DNA from: Pyxidicoccus fallax
GTDB taxonomy: Bacteria > Myxococcota > Myxococcia > Myxococcales > Myxococcaceae
Direction: 5' to 3'
Assembly: GCF_012933655.1 (NCBI RefSeq)
Contig: NZ_JABBJJ010000040.1
Span: forward strand, 1-55,306
Length of the DNA: 55,306 nucleotides
Shown here: one piece after another, positions 24,904 through 32,949 of the stretch
Layout: every line of letters starts with the position of its first letter
Position numbering within the stretch: position 1 is the first letter of the stretch
Translations under genes and position numbers: made by a program
The notes under the pieces: generated by a model
Seen by the model: the letters and a program-made list of their open reading frames with translations, nothing else
What the model was told of the DNA's origin: nothing
Databases searched by the model: none

Positions 24904-26546
24904 GTGAATCCTCTGCCCCCATTGTAAAGCCCGATTCTTCCCTCATCGAGGAACTTTTCGATGAGATCAGCAAAGGGACGCTGCGCATTCCTCGCTTCCA
25001 AAGGCGCTTTTTTTGGAAGCCCGAGGCTATGCGTGAACTCTTCGATAGCATTCAAAAAGGGTATCCTATCGGCAGCCTGCTACTTTGGAGCGCTGTAGAG
25101 CAATTTGACAGCACCGACGAGATGGGTCCGTTGAGTGTACCCCAAGCACCTACCGGCGCAGTGGCCTATGTTTTGGACGGGCATCAGCGACTCTCCACTC
25201 TGTATGGGGTACTCCGCCTACCTCAAGATTTTCCAAAAGGTCCCGACCAAAAGTTCTGGCAGTGGTGGGTTTGGTATGATCTGAGGAACGATATTTTTGT
25301 GCATCTGCGGGGCGAATCTCCGCCACCGCATTTCTTTCCGCTTCGCGCATTGTTGCGCACTATGGATTTCCTCCAGGCGGCACGCATACTCCAAGAGCAA
25401 CTTCCAAAAGAGGCGGCCAGTCTTATTGAAAAGGCTGAGCGACTGGCTCAAAAAGTTAAGTCATATAAGCTCGCCCTGATTCGCATCCAAGGGGGAAACC
25501 TGGGGCAGGCTGTCGAGGTCTTTTCCCGCCTCAATACGCGCGGGGAAGAAATGACGCCGGATCAAATGGTGTCTGCCTTGACGTATCGAGAGGGTCAGGA
25601 TGGATTCGATCTTGCCAAACGCATAGATGAGATAATCAATGGTTTGGCTGAATATCACTTTGGCGACATGAGTCGTGTCATTATTTTCCGCGCAATTGTC
25701 GCGGCGGCTGAAGAAGATATTCTTCGTACCAACTGGTCGCAACTTGCCAAGAACTTAGGTAGCAAACTGCCAGATACGGTGAAGGCTGCCGAGGCGTCTA
25801 TGCTTCGTGCAGCACAATTTCTGGTTGAGAATCTGGGGGTTCCCAGTAGTCGCCTGCTTCCCTACGCACTTCAATTTGTCATGCTGAGCGAGTTTTTCCG
25901 ACAAGGGCCTGAGTGTAATTCTGTGCAGCTTGAGTTGCTCAGGCGTTGGTTTTGGTCGACATCTTATTCTGGCTGGTTTGCAGGTGCAAACTCGACAAAT
26001 GTCCGCTTGGCGTTGGAGGAGATTCGGGGGTTAGGCAAGGGAGACCTTCACTCATTCAATGCCGTTCGCCTTGACGAGGCTGCAAGGCCATTTCCTGAAA
26101 GCTTTGATCTACGTAGCGCTCGCGTTCGCGCACTCATTCTCACCCAGTTGAGAAGAAAGAAACCACTTGCCTTCAACGGCACTGCACTAAGCGTCACTGG
26201 TCTGTTGGGTGAGTATGATAGTCGCGCCTTTCAATACGTTTTCAAAACGTCCGATGATCCTGTGTGGAGTCCAGCCAATCGTGTGTTCCTTCCCCCTATC
26301 AAGGGTAAAACCGCGCGAGCCCAGCTTCTGAGCATTCCGCAAGAGGTTAGATCGCAAGTGCTGGATAGCCACGCCATTTCGGAGGAGGCCTATGCGGCAC
26401 TTAGTTGCGGAGATTCGCGCGGCTTCATTGAAGCTCGCGCTGCACATCTTGCTTCCTTAGAACGGAGCTTTATGTCCACCCTCAAAATTACTTTGCCGCA
26501 GAACGAGTCTGGAGATGCAGATATCGATACGGGTGGCGGTGACTAA
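24900..26546 (+). CDS. DUF262-domain protein (putative defence operon gene 3)
   Basis: The product is 548 residues from the GTG at 24900, overlapping the previous stop by 4 bp. The N-terminal DUF262 (GmrS/ParB-like) domain shows IPRFQRRFFWKPEAMRELFDSI (30-51), GYPIGSLLLW and the nucleotide-binding motif VLDGHQRLSTLYG (DGQQR-type, 91-103), then FSRLNTRGEEMTP. The C-terminal third aligns by eye with the scaffold of DUF1524 HNH domains (WSPANRVFLPPIKGK, SHAISEEAY, GFIEARAAHL), but I find no HNH His residues. DUF262 proteins include the modification-dependent GmrSD restriction enzymes. Here it may sense modified DNA or NTPs, with cleavage by the TOPRIM partner. Confidence 0.82.
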   Translation: MSESSAPIVKPDSSLIEELFDEISKGTLRIPRFQRRFFWKPEAMRELFDSIQKGYPIGSLLLWSAVEQFDSTDEMGPLSVPQAPTGAVAYVLDGHQRLSTLYGVLRLPQDFPKGPDQKFWQWWVWYDLRNDIFVHLRGESPPPHFFPLRALLRTMDFLQAARILQEQLPKEAASLIEKAERLAQKVKSYKLALIRIQGGNLGQAVEVFSRLNTRGEEMTPDQMVSALTYREGQDGFDLAKRIDEIINGLAEYHFGDMSRVIIFRAIVAAAEEDILRTNWSQLAKNLGSKLPDTVKAAEASMLRAAQFLVENLGVPSSRLLPYALQFVMLSEFFRQGPECNSVQLELLRRWFWSTSYSGWFAGANSTNVRLALEEIRGLGKGDLHSFNAVRLDEAARPFPESFDLRSARVRALILTQLRRKKPLAFNGTALSVTGLLGEYDSRAFQYVFKTSDDPVWSPANRVFLPPIKGKTARAQLLSIPQEVRSQVLDSHAISEEAYAALSCGDSRGFIEARAAHLASLERSFMSTLKITLPQNESGDADIDTGGGD

Positions 26547-26890
26547 AAGAATGCAATCTACATGTGCCAGCAGCAGTCGCTCATCTTCGGAGATAAGCCT
26601 CGCGCGCTGGCTTGAGGCGAAGCCGGGGTGATGATCTCGGCTGTGGATGTCTCGCCCGTAGAGCGCGCTAATTAGTGGCCGCAGATGCCAGTTTGCCGGT
26701 TGCTCCTCACTTCCAGTGGTTGCAAAGCCCCGGCCCTGCGGCCCGCCGCGAGCTGCACGGACTTGCGCAGCCATGGGGAGTTGGGGACGGTCCCCTCATT
26801 GGCATGACCGGAATACGCATTCATCGAGAGCATCGTTGAGACAGCGCACCTATGCGATGGGGAGCCGAGCCATTACCTGCGGTGCACTGG
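26547..26890. other. Gene-free stretch between defence operon and IS66 remnant
   Basis: No reading frame with family features or consistent codon bias is visible on either strand. A short palindrome GGGGACGGTCCCC lies at 26783-26795. The composition shifts from AT-rich (operon end) back to GC-rich across this stretch. It probably contains the 3' junction of the transferred operon. Confidence 0.5.
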
Positions 26891-26900
26891 TATCCGTCCG
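26891..26900 (+). repeat. Putative left inverted repeat of IS66 element
   Basis: TATCCGTCCG matches the reverse complement of 28651-28660 exactly. A diverged copy of the same end recurs near 27159. The outer boundary is uncertain because no target-site duplication was found. Confidence 0.5.
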
Positions 26901-26967
26901 TATCCGCCCGGCGAAGGGTGTCTGCGGGGCGTTGCGGAGCTGAGCAGATTGGGTCATCGCTCGACGC

Positions 26968-27154
26968 GTGAAGAAGCGAGTCGAGAAGCCGGAGTGGCTG
27001 CGGGTTGCCGAGGAGTTCGAGGCGAGCGGGCTGACGCAGCGTGAGTACGCCGGGCGCCGGGGGCTGCGCCTGAGCACGTTGCAGTCGTGGGTCTATCTGC
27101 GCAGGCGTCAGGGGGGCGCGGTGGCCAAGCCGCCCGTGCGCCTGCTGCCGGTGC
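26968..27154 (+). pseudogene. Truncated IS66 tnpA (first copy)
   Basis: From the GTG at 26968, about 62 residues match the second tnpA copy: KPEWLRVAEEFEASGLTQRE, LRLSTLQSWVY and PVRLLPVQ. Homology stops abruptly at about 27155, where the second element's left end begins. The frame then runs on without meaning to 27243. This is the N-terminal helix-turn-helix part of an IS66 accessory protein cut by insertion or recombination. Confidence 0.7.
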
Positions 27155-27226
27155 AGGGTACCCGTCCGGCGAATGACGTGCCGCGGGGCATTGCCGAGCT
27201 GAGCGGGCCGGGTCATCCCTCGACGC

Positions 27227-27553
27227 GTGCAAAAGAGAGTTGAGACGCCGGAGTGGCTGCGGGCCGCTGAGGAGTTCGAAGCCAGCGGGCTGACGCAGCG
27301 GGAGTTCGCGGAGGGCCGAGGGCTGCGCCTGAGCACCCTGCAATCGTGGGTCTACCGTCGGCGGCGCCAGGTGGGCGCTGCAGTCGAGACGCCTGTGCGC
27401 CTGCTGCCGGTGCAGGTGAGCAGCGCGCCCGGCCCAGCCACGACCCCGCTGGAGGTCGCCCTGCCCAGCGGCGTCCGGGTGCGGTTCGGACCGGACGCGG
27501 ACGTCGAGTACCTAGCCCGGCTGGTGGCGGCCCTGGAGCGCGGTGCGTGCTGA
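27227..27553 (+). CDS. tnpA: IS66 family accessory protein TnpA
   Basis: The product is 108 residues from the GTG at 27227. An HTH-type N-terminus (EWLRAAEEFEASGLTQREFAEGRGLRLSTLQSWVYRRR) is followed by a linker and a C-terminal segment VALPSGVRVRFGPDADVEYLARLVAALE, full length for IS66 Orf1. It is needed with TnpB for IS66 transposition and probably binds the element's ends. Its TGA overlaps the start of tnpB. Confidence 0.8.
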   Translation: MQKRVETPEWLRAAEEFEASGLTQREFAEGRGLRLSTLQSWVYRRRRQVGAAVETPVRLLPVQVSSAPGPATTPLEVALPSGVRVRFGPDADVEYLARLVAALERGAC

Positions 27554-27912
27554 CGCTGCCGGCCTCGGTGCGAGTCCTGCTGGCCACCTCACCGGTGGAC
27601 ATGCGCAAGTCGATTGATGGGTTGATGGCTCTGGTGCGCACCTCGTGGGGCGAGGACGTCTACTCGGGCCACCTCTTCGCCTTCGTCAGCCGCCGGGGCG
27701 ACCGAGTGAAAATCCTCACCTTCAGCCGGGGCGGCTTCGTCCTCTATTACAAGCGCTTGGAGACGGGCCGCTTCCGGCTGCCGCCGGTGGACGAGGACGC
27801 CCGGTCGGTGCCACTGGACGCCACGCAGTTGGTCGTGCTGCTGGACGGCGTCGAAGTGGCCGAGGTGAAGCGCCAGCCCGCCTGGACGCCCCCTGGGCGC
27901 ACAGGTAGCTGA
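27547..27912 (+). CDS. tnpB: IS66 family accessory protein TnpB (Orf2)
   Basis: The product is 121 residues from the GTG at 27547, overlapping tnpA by 7 bp. Hallmarks are PVDMRKSIDGLMALV, GHLFAFVSRRGDRVKILTFSRGGFVLYYKRLETGRF and the final VVLLDGVEV, the IS66 Orf2 family. It is full length and looks intact, although the transposase gene after it is broken. Confidence 0.88.
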   Translation: MLTLPASVRVLLATSPVDMRKSIDGLMALVRTSWGEDVYSGHLFAFVSRRGDRVKILTFSRGGFVLYYKRLETGRFRLPPVDEDARSVPLDATQLVVLLDGVEVAEVKRQPAWTPPGRTGS

Positions 27913-27958
27913 AGACGTCACCTGCCGAATGGCCCACCCGGGGAGTTGTTGAGGGCGG

Positions 27959-28545
27959 GTGCCCGGAGTCCTTCCCCTTGACCATCATTGCCCCTGGCGC
28001 GAGGAAGCCGAGGAGCTCAAGGCCGAGGTGGGGCGCATCGGCGGGGAGCTGACAGCGCTCCAGGGGCAGCTGGCCGCCGCCCTCCAGCGTCACGTCTTCG
28101 GCAGGAGGGCGGAGCGCCTGCCGCCGGTAGCGGCCGAGCTGCGCGGCCAAGCGGAGAGCGCGAAGTCGAAGGCGACACGGGACGCGGCGGCGAAGAAGAA
28201 GCGCCGAGACAGAGCTGCCCGCCAAGCTGCGGAGTGCCCCACGCGCGAGATTCAGCACCCCGTTCCCGCCGACGAGCGGCACTGCCGCGCGTGCGGCAGC
28301 GAGGAATTGAAGCCGGTGGGAAAGGGGCGCACCAGCGAGGTGTACGAGTACCCGTCGGCCACGAGGCTGCGGGCGAGAACCTGGCGGGCCTCTACGCGCT
28401 GGTGGCCACCTGCGAGGCCAACGGCGTCAATCCCGAGGAGTACCTCACCGACGTGCTGCTGCGCGTGCAGACGCACCCCAACTCACGTATTGGCGAGCTG
28501 CTCCCTCACGAGTGGAAGCGTCGGCGCGCCGCCGACTCCTCCTGA
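27959..28545 (+). pseudogene. IS66 transposase TnpC, internally deleted and frameshifted
   Basis: The N-terminal part keeps the leucine-zipper-like helix (EEAEELKAEVGRIGGELTAL), the FGRRAERLPP motif and the zinc-finger region CRACGSEELKPVGKGRTSEVYEY. At about 28360-28375 the sequence jumps, in another frame, to the C-terminal element LAGLYALVATCEANGVNPEEYLTDVLLRVQTHPNSRIGELLPHEW. Roughly 300 residues, including the whole DDE catalytic core, are missing. The protein is inactive. Confidence 0.85.
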
Positions 28546-28705
28546 GCACCGTCGCTCGGTCTCTCTCCCGTCCACCTGCTCACGCGCGGGCTCGCGACCA
28601 CCGCCGAGCACAACCCTCGTCCGTCTTCAAGCGGCCGGTACAGCGTTTACCGGACGGATATGGTGGTTGCGGGGGCTTGCTAGCGGGGGAGGACGGCTCG
28701 GTTCC

Positions 28706-28725
28706 GGTACCAAACGGGTACCAAA
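28706..28725 (+). repeat. GGTACCAAA direct repeat near tRNA 3' end
   Basis: GGTACCAAA occurs at 28706-28714 and 28717-28725, 11 bp apart, about 75 bp beyond the 3' end of tRNA-Arg. Short direct repeats next to tRNA 3' ends are often recombinase arm sites of integrative elements. No integrase gene is seen, so this is only suggestive. Confidence 0.3.
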
Positions 28726-28755
28726 TCGAGCGGATGCACTCGGACGCGTGCGGAC

Positions 28756-28795
28756 AAAAAAACGCCCTGCTTCCGAGGACTTGGGAAGCAGGGCG
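28756..28795 (-). terminator. Rho-independent terminator of tRNA-Arg
   Basis: On the minus strand, a 12-bp perfect stem (28784-28795 with 28763-28774, CGCCCTGCTTCC/GGAAGCAGGGCG) is followed by a run of seven T (28762-28756). It lies 2 bp after the tRNA. It is a textbook intrinsic terminator. Confidence 0.92.
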
Positions 28796-28797
28796 AG

Positions 28798-28871
28798 TGA
28801 CCCCGACAGGAATCGAACCTGTGGCCTGCGGTTTAGGAAACCGCCGCTCTATCCAACTGAGCTACGGGGTC
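28798..28871 (-). tRNA. tRNA-Arg (anticodon CCT)
   Basis: The 74-nt gene folds as a standard cloverleaf. The acceptor stem GACCCCG/CGGGGTC has discriminator A. The D arm is GCTC-AGTTGGATA-GAGC, and the anticodon stem-loop GGCGGTTTCCTAAACCGC reads CCT, for AGG codons, which are rare in this GC-rich genome. The T arm is ACAGG-TTCGATT-CCTGT. The CCA end is not encoded and is added after transcription. The gene borders the accessory island and is a likely integration site. Confidence 0.96.
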
Positions 28872-28929
28872 GGCCGGCGATTCTGGTGAGCCCCCGCCTG
28901 ACGCCGCAGGTGCTCCTGAATGGGGAGCC

Positions 28930-28957
28930 CTTATAGCAATCGATGGGATGCGCGCAA
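28930..28957 (-). promoter_or_regulatory. Sigma-70-type promoter of tRNA-Arg
   Basis: On the minus strand, a -35 box TTGCGC (28957-28952) and a -10 box TATAAG (28935-28930) are separated by 16 bp, with TGC before the -10. Transcription would start near 28923, about 50 nt before the tRNA. Confidence 0.6.
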
Positions 28958-28988
28958 CGAGTCTAATGTGCTCGCCGAAGCGCCTCTG

Positions 28989-30002
28989 TTAAGCCGTGGG
29001 CCGGGCAGGTGGGAGAGCTCGGGTGGGAGTACCCTCCTGGCCGCCCGCTGGGGACCCCTGCGCGTGCTCCTGGCGATACCGTCCCGGGGACACGCCGATG
29101 ACCCGCCGGAACACCTTGCCGAAGGCGCCCTCGGACTCGTAGCCCACGGCGGATGCGATGGCCGCCAGCTTCACGGGACGCCCCTCCCGCATCATTCCCG
29201 CGGCGCGGACCATCCTCCACTGCGTCAGATGCTCGAGGGGCGTGACCCCCACCAGCTCGCGGAACCGCGCGGCGAACGCGGACCGTGACATGGATACGCG
29301 GCGCGCGAGCTCCGGCACCGTCCAGGCATGTCCTGGCTCGGTGTGCATCAGCCGCAGCGCCTCACCCATCTGTGGGTCGGCCAGCGCACGCAGCCAGCTC
29401 GGGTTCTCGTCCCGGTAGGGGGCGCGGATCCGGCTGCGCACGGCCTGGATGAAGAGCACATCGGCCAGCCGGTCCACGACCGCGGAAGTTCCCGGCTGGT
29501 TCTCCGCGAGCTCGGCATCGATGAACTGGAGCGTGGATTGAAACCGCTGGGGCGCGTGCGCACCGGACGCAGACACGTGGATGACCGGAGGGAGTTGCTG
29601 AGCCAGCCACTCGCTCTCGGGCGTCGCGAACGTGAAGCACCCGGCGATCAGGGAGACGGACGTGCCGCCGCCGCCTCTGGCCCCTCCGTCGTATGAGATC
29701 GCCCGCAGGCGCTGGAACGTCTCGGGCGAGACCACCGACTCCATGGGGCGCAGGGAGGCCTCCGGAGTGCTCCGCAGGGAGTAGCTTTCCGGCGAGGACA
29801 GGAAGACGAAGTCACCGCCTGCCAGGGCGACCAGCGGCTCCTGCCCGTCCACGCCCAGGAAGCAGGAGCCGCGAGTCACCATCAGGCTGATGCCCTTGCC
29901 CCCGGGGAACTCGAAGCCCCAGGGAGCCGTGAACTCCAGCCGGCCATAGAGCTGCCCCTTCGTCCGGAGCAGGCTCACGCTCTCAGAGAGAGCATCCATC
30001 AA
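28989..30002 (-). CDS. AraC-family transcriptional regulator (Cupin_6 type)
   Basis: The product is 337 residues. An N-terminal cupin-like effector domain (about 15-190; LEFTAPWGFEFPGGKGISLMVTRGS) is followed by a C-terminal AraC double HTH with WTVPELARRVSMSRSAFAARFRELVGVTPLEHLTQWRM and IASAVGYESEGAFGKVFRRVIGVSPGRYR. Tandem ATG codons at 30002 and 29999 are both possible starts. It is divergent from an aldo/keto reductase gene across 120 bp, the usual arrangement of a regulator and its target, so it probably controls that gene in response to a small molecule. Confidence 0.9.
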   Translation of the reverse strand: MMDALSESVSLLRTKGQLYGRLEFTAPWGFEFPGGKGISLMVTRGSCFLGVDGQEPLVALAGGDFVFLSSPESYSLRSTPEASLRPMESVVSPETFQRLRAISYDGGARGGGGTSVSLIAGCFTFATPESEWLAQQLPPVIHVSASGAHAPQRFQSTLQFIDAELAENQPGTSAVVDRLADVLFIQAVRSRIRAPYRDENPSWLRALADPQMGEALRLMHTEPGHAWTVPELARRVSMSRSAFAARFRELVGVTPLEHLTQWRMVRAAGMMREGRPVKLAAIASAVGYESEGAFGKVFRRVIGVSPGRYRQEHAQGSPAGGQEGTPTRALPPARPTA

Positions 30003-30122
30003 AGCCCCCGTTTCCTGGCGTTTTGAACCATGAATGCGGCGTATCCGACGCTGAAACTCCAGAGGAGATGGCGCATATCGGGTCTACCACTTCCCATCCA
30101 TGGGAACAGACAGGAGTCACCG

Positions 30123-31166
30123 ATGCGCTACAGGATTTTCGGCCGGCGAACCGGCCTCAAGGTCTCGGAGCTGGCCCTCGGGGCTGGCATGTTCGGCACC
30201 GCCTTCGGTTACGGCTCCCCGCCAGACGAGGTGCACCGCATCCTCCAGGCCTACGCCGAGGCGGGTGGCAACTTCATCGACACCGCCGACAACTACCAGC
30301 AAGGCGAGTCCGAGCGGTTGATTGGCGAGTTCATCCGTCCCCACCGCGACGGCTTCATCATCGCCTCCAAGTACAGCCGCGGCGCCTCGTCCCGTCCCGC
30401 GCTGGCCGAGCTCGGCGCCAACCGCAAGGCGATGGTGCAGTCTGTCGAAGCCAGCCTGAAGCGGCTGGGGACGGACCGCATCGACCTGTACTTCGTCCAC
30501 ATGGACGACGGCGTCACCCCCATGGAAGAGATTGCTCGCGGGCTCGATGACCTGGTGCGTGCCGGCAAGATCGTCTACGGCGGCATCTCCAACTCCCCGG
30601 CATGGCGCGTGGCCCTGGCCACCAACACGGCGGACCTGCGCGGCTGGGCCCCCATCACCGCCCTCCAGGCCGAGTACAACCTGCTCCAGCGCACCACCGA
30701 GCGCGAGCTGCTGCCCATGGCGGACGGGTTGGGCCTGGGAGTCATGGCGTGGTCCCCCATGGCGGGTGGACTGCTGACCGGCAAGTACCGCCAGGGGGAG
30801 AAGGGGAGGGCGACGGAGTTCAAGGGGAGCGTCCTCCACCAGGAAGCGGAGAAGCGCGATGCCGTGCTCGATGCCCTGTTCTCAGTGGCCCAGGAGCTCG
30901 GAGCGACTCCAGGGCAGGTGGCCATTGCCTGGGTCCAAGCCAAGGGCGTCCTCCCGGTCATCGGGCCGCGCACCCGCGCCCAACTCGACGACAACCTCGC
31001 CTCCCTCTCGGTGCGTCTCAGCCCGGAGCAGCTCCGGCGGCTGGACGAGGTCAGCGCCGTCCCCCTGGGCTATCCGCACGAACTCAACGCGGCTCCGGAG
31101 CAGCGCGCGATCATGACCGGTGGCCGTTGGGAGCAGCTCGAGCTCCCCCGGTGGACCGTCGCCTGA
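30123..31166 (+). CDS. Aldo/keto reductase
   Basis: The product is 347 residues with a TIM-barrel fold. The catalytic tetrad is visible: Asp and Tyr in FIDTADNYQQGESE, Lys in IIASKYSRG and His in DLYFVHMDDG. The NADPH-binding C-terminus includes VLPVIGPRTRAQLDDNLASL. It reduces aldehydes or ketones with NADPH in the cytoplasm; the substrate is unknown. The ATG at 30123 follows AGGAG. It is the likely target of the divergent AraC regulator. Confidence 0.9.
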   Translation: MRYRIFGRRTGLKVSELALGAGMFGTAFGYGSPPDEVHRILQAYAEAGGNFIDTADNYQQGESERLIGEFIRPHRDGFIIASKYSRGASSRPALAELGANRKAMVQSVEASLKRLGTDRIDLYFVHMDDGVTPMEEIARGLDDLVRAGKIVYGGISNSPAWRVALATNTADLRGWAPITALQAEYNLLQRTTERELLPMADGLGLGVMAWSPMAGGLLTGKYRQGEKGRATEFKGSVLHQEAEKRDAVLDALFSVAQELGATPGQVAIAWVQAKGVLPVIGPRTRAQLDDNLASLSVRLSPEQLRRLDEVSAVPLGYPHELNAAPEQRAIMTGGRWEQLELPRWTVA

Positions 31167-31394
31167 CCTCCCAGGTGCCTCCGCGCACGCACGGCTCAGA
31201 ACAGCCTCGCGATACCCGCGGGCGACTTGTTCCACGCCTGGGCAGCCCGTACCTCTTGGTCCCGAGCCGAGGAAGTCCTCCTGCCCATGCAGCCCGACCG
31301 GTCCATGCGCCGACAGGTGCGCGCCACCGTCACCCATCTGGAGGGACGGCTCTCCCCGAACACAGTCGGTTGGCCCCAAGGGCCGGAGGGTCCG

Positions 31395-32585
31395 ATGAAG
31401 CATTTGGGATTGAAGGCGATGCTGGTCTGCGCGCTGGTCCTCTGGGCGGGAGTGACCCAGGCGGGTGATGGCACCCAACCCTGGCGCCCAGCCTGCGTGG
31501 GGCACTCGCTGCCCATGCCCGCCACGCTGGAGGCGCTCTCGTCCAGGGGGCCGTACGGCTTCGCCACGCGGGACTTCGTCTTCGTCGACACCACACGTCT
31601 CACGCCGCCCAATGGGAGCTACCCGGGCTCGCCGGTGAGGACCTTGAGAACGCGGGTCTTCTACCCGGTATGCGACCCGCGACTGGAGGCCTCTCCTCCT
31701 CCGGAGAACCGCGTGCCGGTGGCGAGTGGCCGGCCCTTCCCGCTGCTGGCGTATGCGCATGGGCTCACCAGCCGTGGGGAGCCGGTGCGGTTCATGGCCG
31801 AGCACCTGGCCACGCATGGCTACATCATCGCGGCGCCGCGGTTCCCGCTCTCCAGCGGTGACGCGCCGGGAGGGCCGACCATCGCGGACATCCCCAATCA
31901 GCCAGGGGATCTGGATTTCGTGATGCGGCAGGTGGCGCAGCTGGGCGGCCTGGACGCGGACCTGGCGGCGGCGGCGGATGCGTCCCGACGGGGGGTGTTG
32001 GGCCTGTCGGCGGGAGGGGAGACGGTGCTCATCGCCGCCTACCACCCCGCGCTGAAGATTGACATCCAGTCCGCGGTGGCCCAGGCGCCGGTGTCCTGCT
32101 TCTTCGGGCCCCCGTTCTACAGCCGCTCGCTGCCCACGCTCATCCTCGCCGGTACCGCGGACGAGCTGGTGCCCATCTCGGGCCCGGAGCGGGCCTTCGC
32201 GCTGGCACCCCCGCCGGTGACGCTGGTGGAGTTGTTGGGCGGCACCCACAGCGGCTTCATGAACCGGGAGCAGCCCTACGTGGAGAACACCGACACCCGG
32301 GAATGCGAGCTGCTGCAGATGTCCGACCCCATGCGGGGGCAGGCGGAGTTCGTGGCGCGGCTCACCGCGGGGGTGGACCCGGGGGTGTTCGACCCGGGGA
32401 GCTGCCTGCCGTTGTGTGGCCAGCGCTACAGGCAGACCATGGGGGCCACCCGGCAGATTCGTCTGAGCCGGGCGGCGACACTGGCGCACTTCGAGGCCTC
32501 GCTCCGCGGACGGGTGGACGCGGCGCTGTTCCTGACCTGGCTCCTGGGGCGCAACCCGGACGTGGTGGTCCGCATCAAGCGATGA
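31395..32585 (+). CDS. Secreted alpha/beta hydrolase (PAF-acetylhydrolase/dienelactone hydrolase-like)
   Basis: The product is 396 residues with a signal peptide (VCALVLWAGVTQA). The hydrolase core has PLLAYAHGLTSRGEP (oxyanion loop), nucleophile VLGLSAGGET, Asp in LAGTADELVP and His in LGGTHSGFMN. Several Cys in the C-terminal third (CELLQ, GSCLPLCGQRY) suggest disulfides in an exported enzyme. The ATG at 31395 is preceded by GGAGGG. The substrate is unknown; lipids, esters or lactones are plausible. Confidence 0.82.
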   Translation: MKHLGLKAMLVCALVLWAGVTQAGDGTQPWRPACVGHSLPMPATLEALSSRGPYGFATRDFVFVDTTRLTPPNGSYPGSPVRTLRTRVFYPVCDPRLEASPPPENRVPVASGRPFPLLAYAHGLTSRGEPVRFMAEHLATHGYIIAAPRFPLSSGDAPGGPTIADIPNQPGDLDFVMRQVAQLGGLDADLAAAADASRRGVLGLSAGGETVLIAAYHPALKIDIQSAVAQAPVSCFFGPPFYSRSLPTLILAGTADELVPISGPERAFALAPPPVTLVELLGGTHSGFMNREQPYVENTDTRECELLQMSDPMRGQAEFVARLTAGVDPGVFDPGSCLPLCGQRYRQTMGATRQIRLSRAATLAHFEASLRGRVDAALFLTWLLGRNPDVVVRIKR

Positions 32586-32949
32586 GCGCTCTGTTCACGC
32601 CGCCACCGGCAATGAACATCTGACCTGATGGTGACGCCAGGCGCATCTCTTCAGCCCGCGACCAGGACCTTGCCGGAGGGAAGCAGGATGAGCGTGTGTT
32701 GGTGATGGGCGTACCTCATCGCCGCGACTGTGGTTCAGGTCGGCGGTGGCCCTACCGCACCCTCTACGGCAAGGCGCAAATCACAGGCATCGCGGACCTG
32801 GAGTTCGACCTGCAGGTGCCGATTGGCGGACTCATGGAAGGCAAGAACCACCTTGAGTTCGAGCTGACCAGGGAAGGGAGGGTCCACTCACCGGGCTGGG
32901 CGGCGGGAGGCGTCCCCACCCGGGGGTGGCGACGTGCTAGAGGGTCCGC
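32586..32949. other. Intergenic stretch with a degenerate gene fragment
   Basis: There is no intact gene in these 364 bp. The minus strand holds a kelch-type tail (annotated separately). On the plus strand, about 32770-32880 reads ITGIADLEFDLQVPIGGL and HLEFELTREG, protein-like but with no start or family assignment. The last bases carry AGAGGG, the ribosome-binding site of hflX. Confidence 0.45.
32651..32722 (-). pseudogene. Remnant tail of a kelch-repeat protein
   Basis: The minus strand encodes AMRYAHHQHTLILLPSGKVLVAG followed by a stop. The H-T-x-x-L-L-P-S-G-K-V-L-V-A-G pattern is the conserved strand of kelch repeats found in many secreted myxobacterial proteins. No upstream continuation is visible, so it is a leftover fragment. 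Confidence 0.5.

Larger units (their letters stand above)
26891..28660 (+). mobile_element. Decayed, nested IS66-family insertion sequence
   Basis: Perfect 10-bp inverted ends, TATCCGTCCG at 26891-26900 and CGGACGGATA at 28651-28660, enclose the typical IS66 order tnpA, tnpB, tnpC. A second internal left-end-like sequence (GTACCCGTCCGGCGAA, about 27159-27174) interrupts a first tnpA copy, so two related elements are joined. TnpC lacks its catalytic core. The element cannot transpose on its own. Confidence 0.7.

Noticed and set aside
26821..27641. Minus-strand frames across the IS66 region
   Set aside because: They are antisense to tnpA copies and repeat because tnpA is repeated. They contain only low-complexity Ala/Arg/Pro sequence.
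28512..28889. Frame containing a TGIEPVACGLGNRRSIQLSYG peptide
   Set aside because: This is the translation of the tRNA-Arg gene itself, a well-known false protein.
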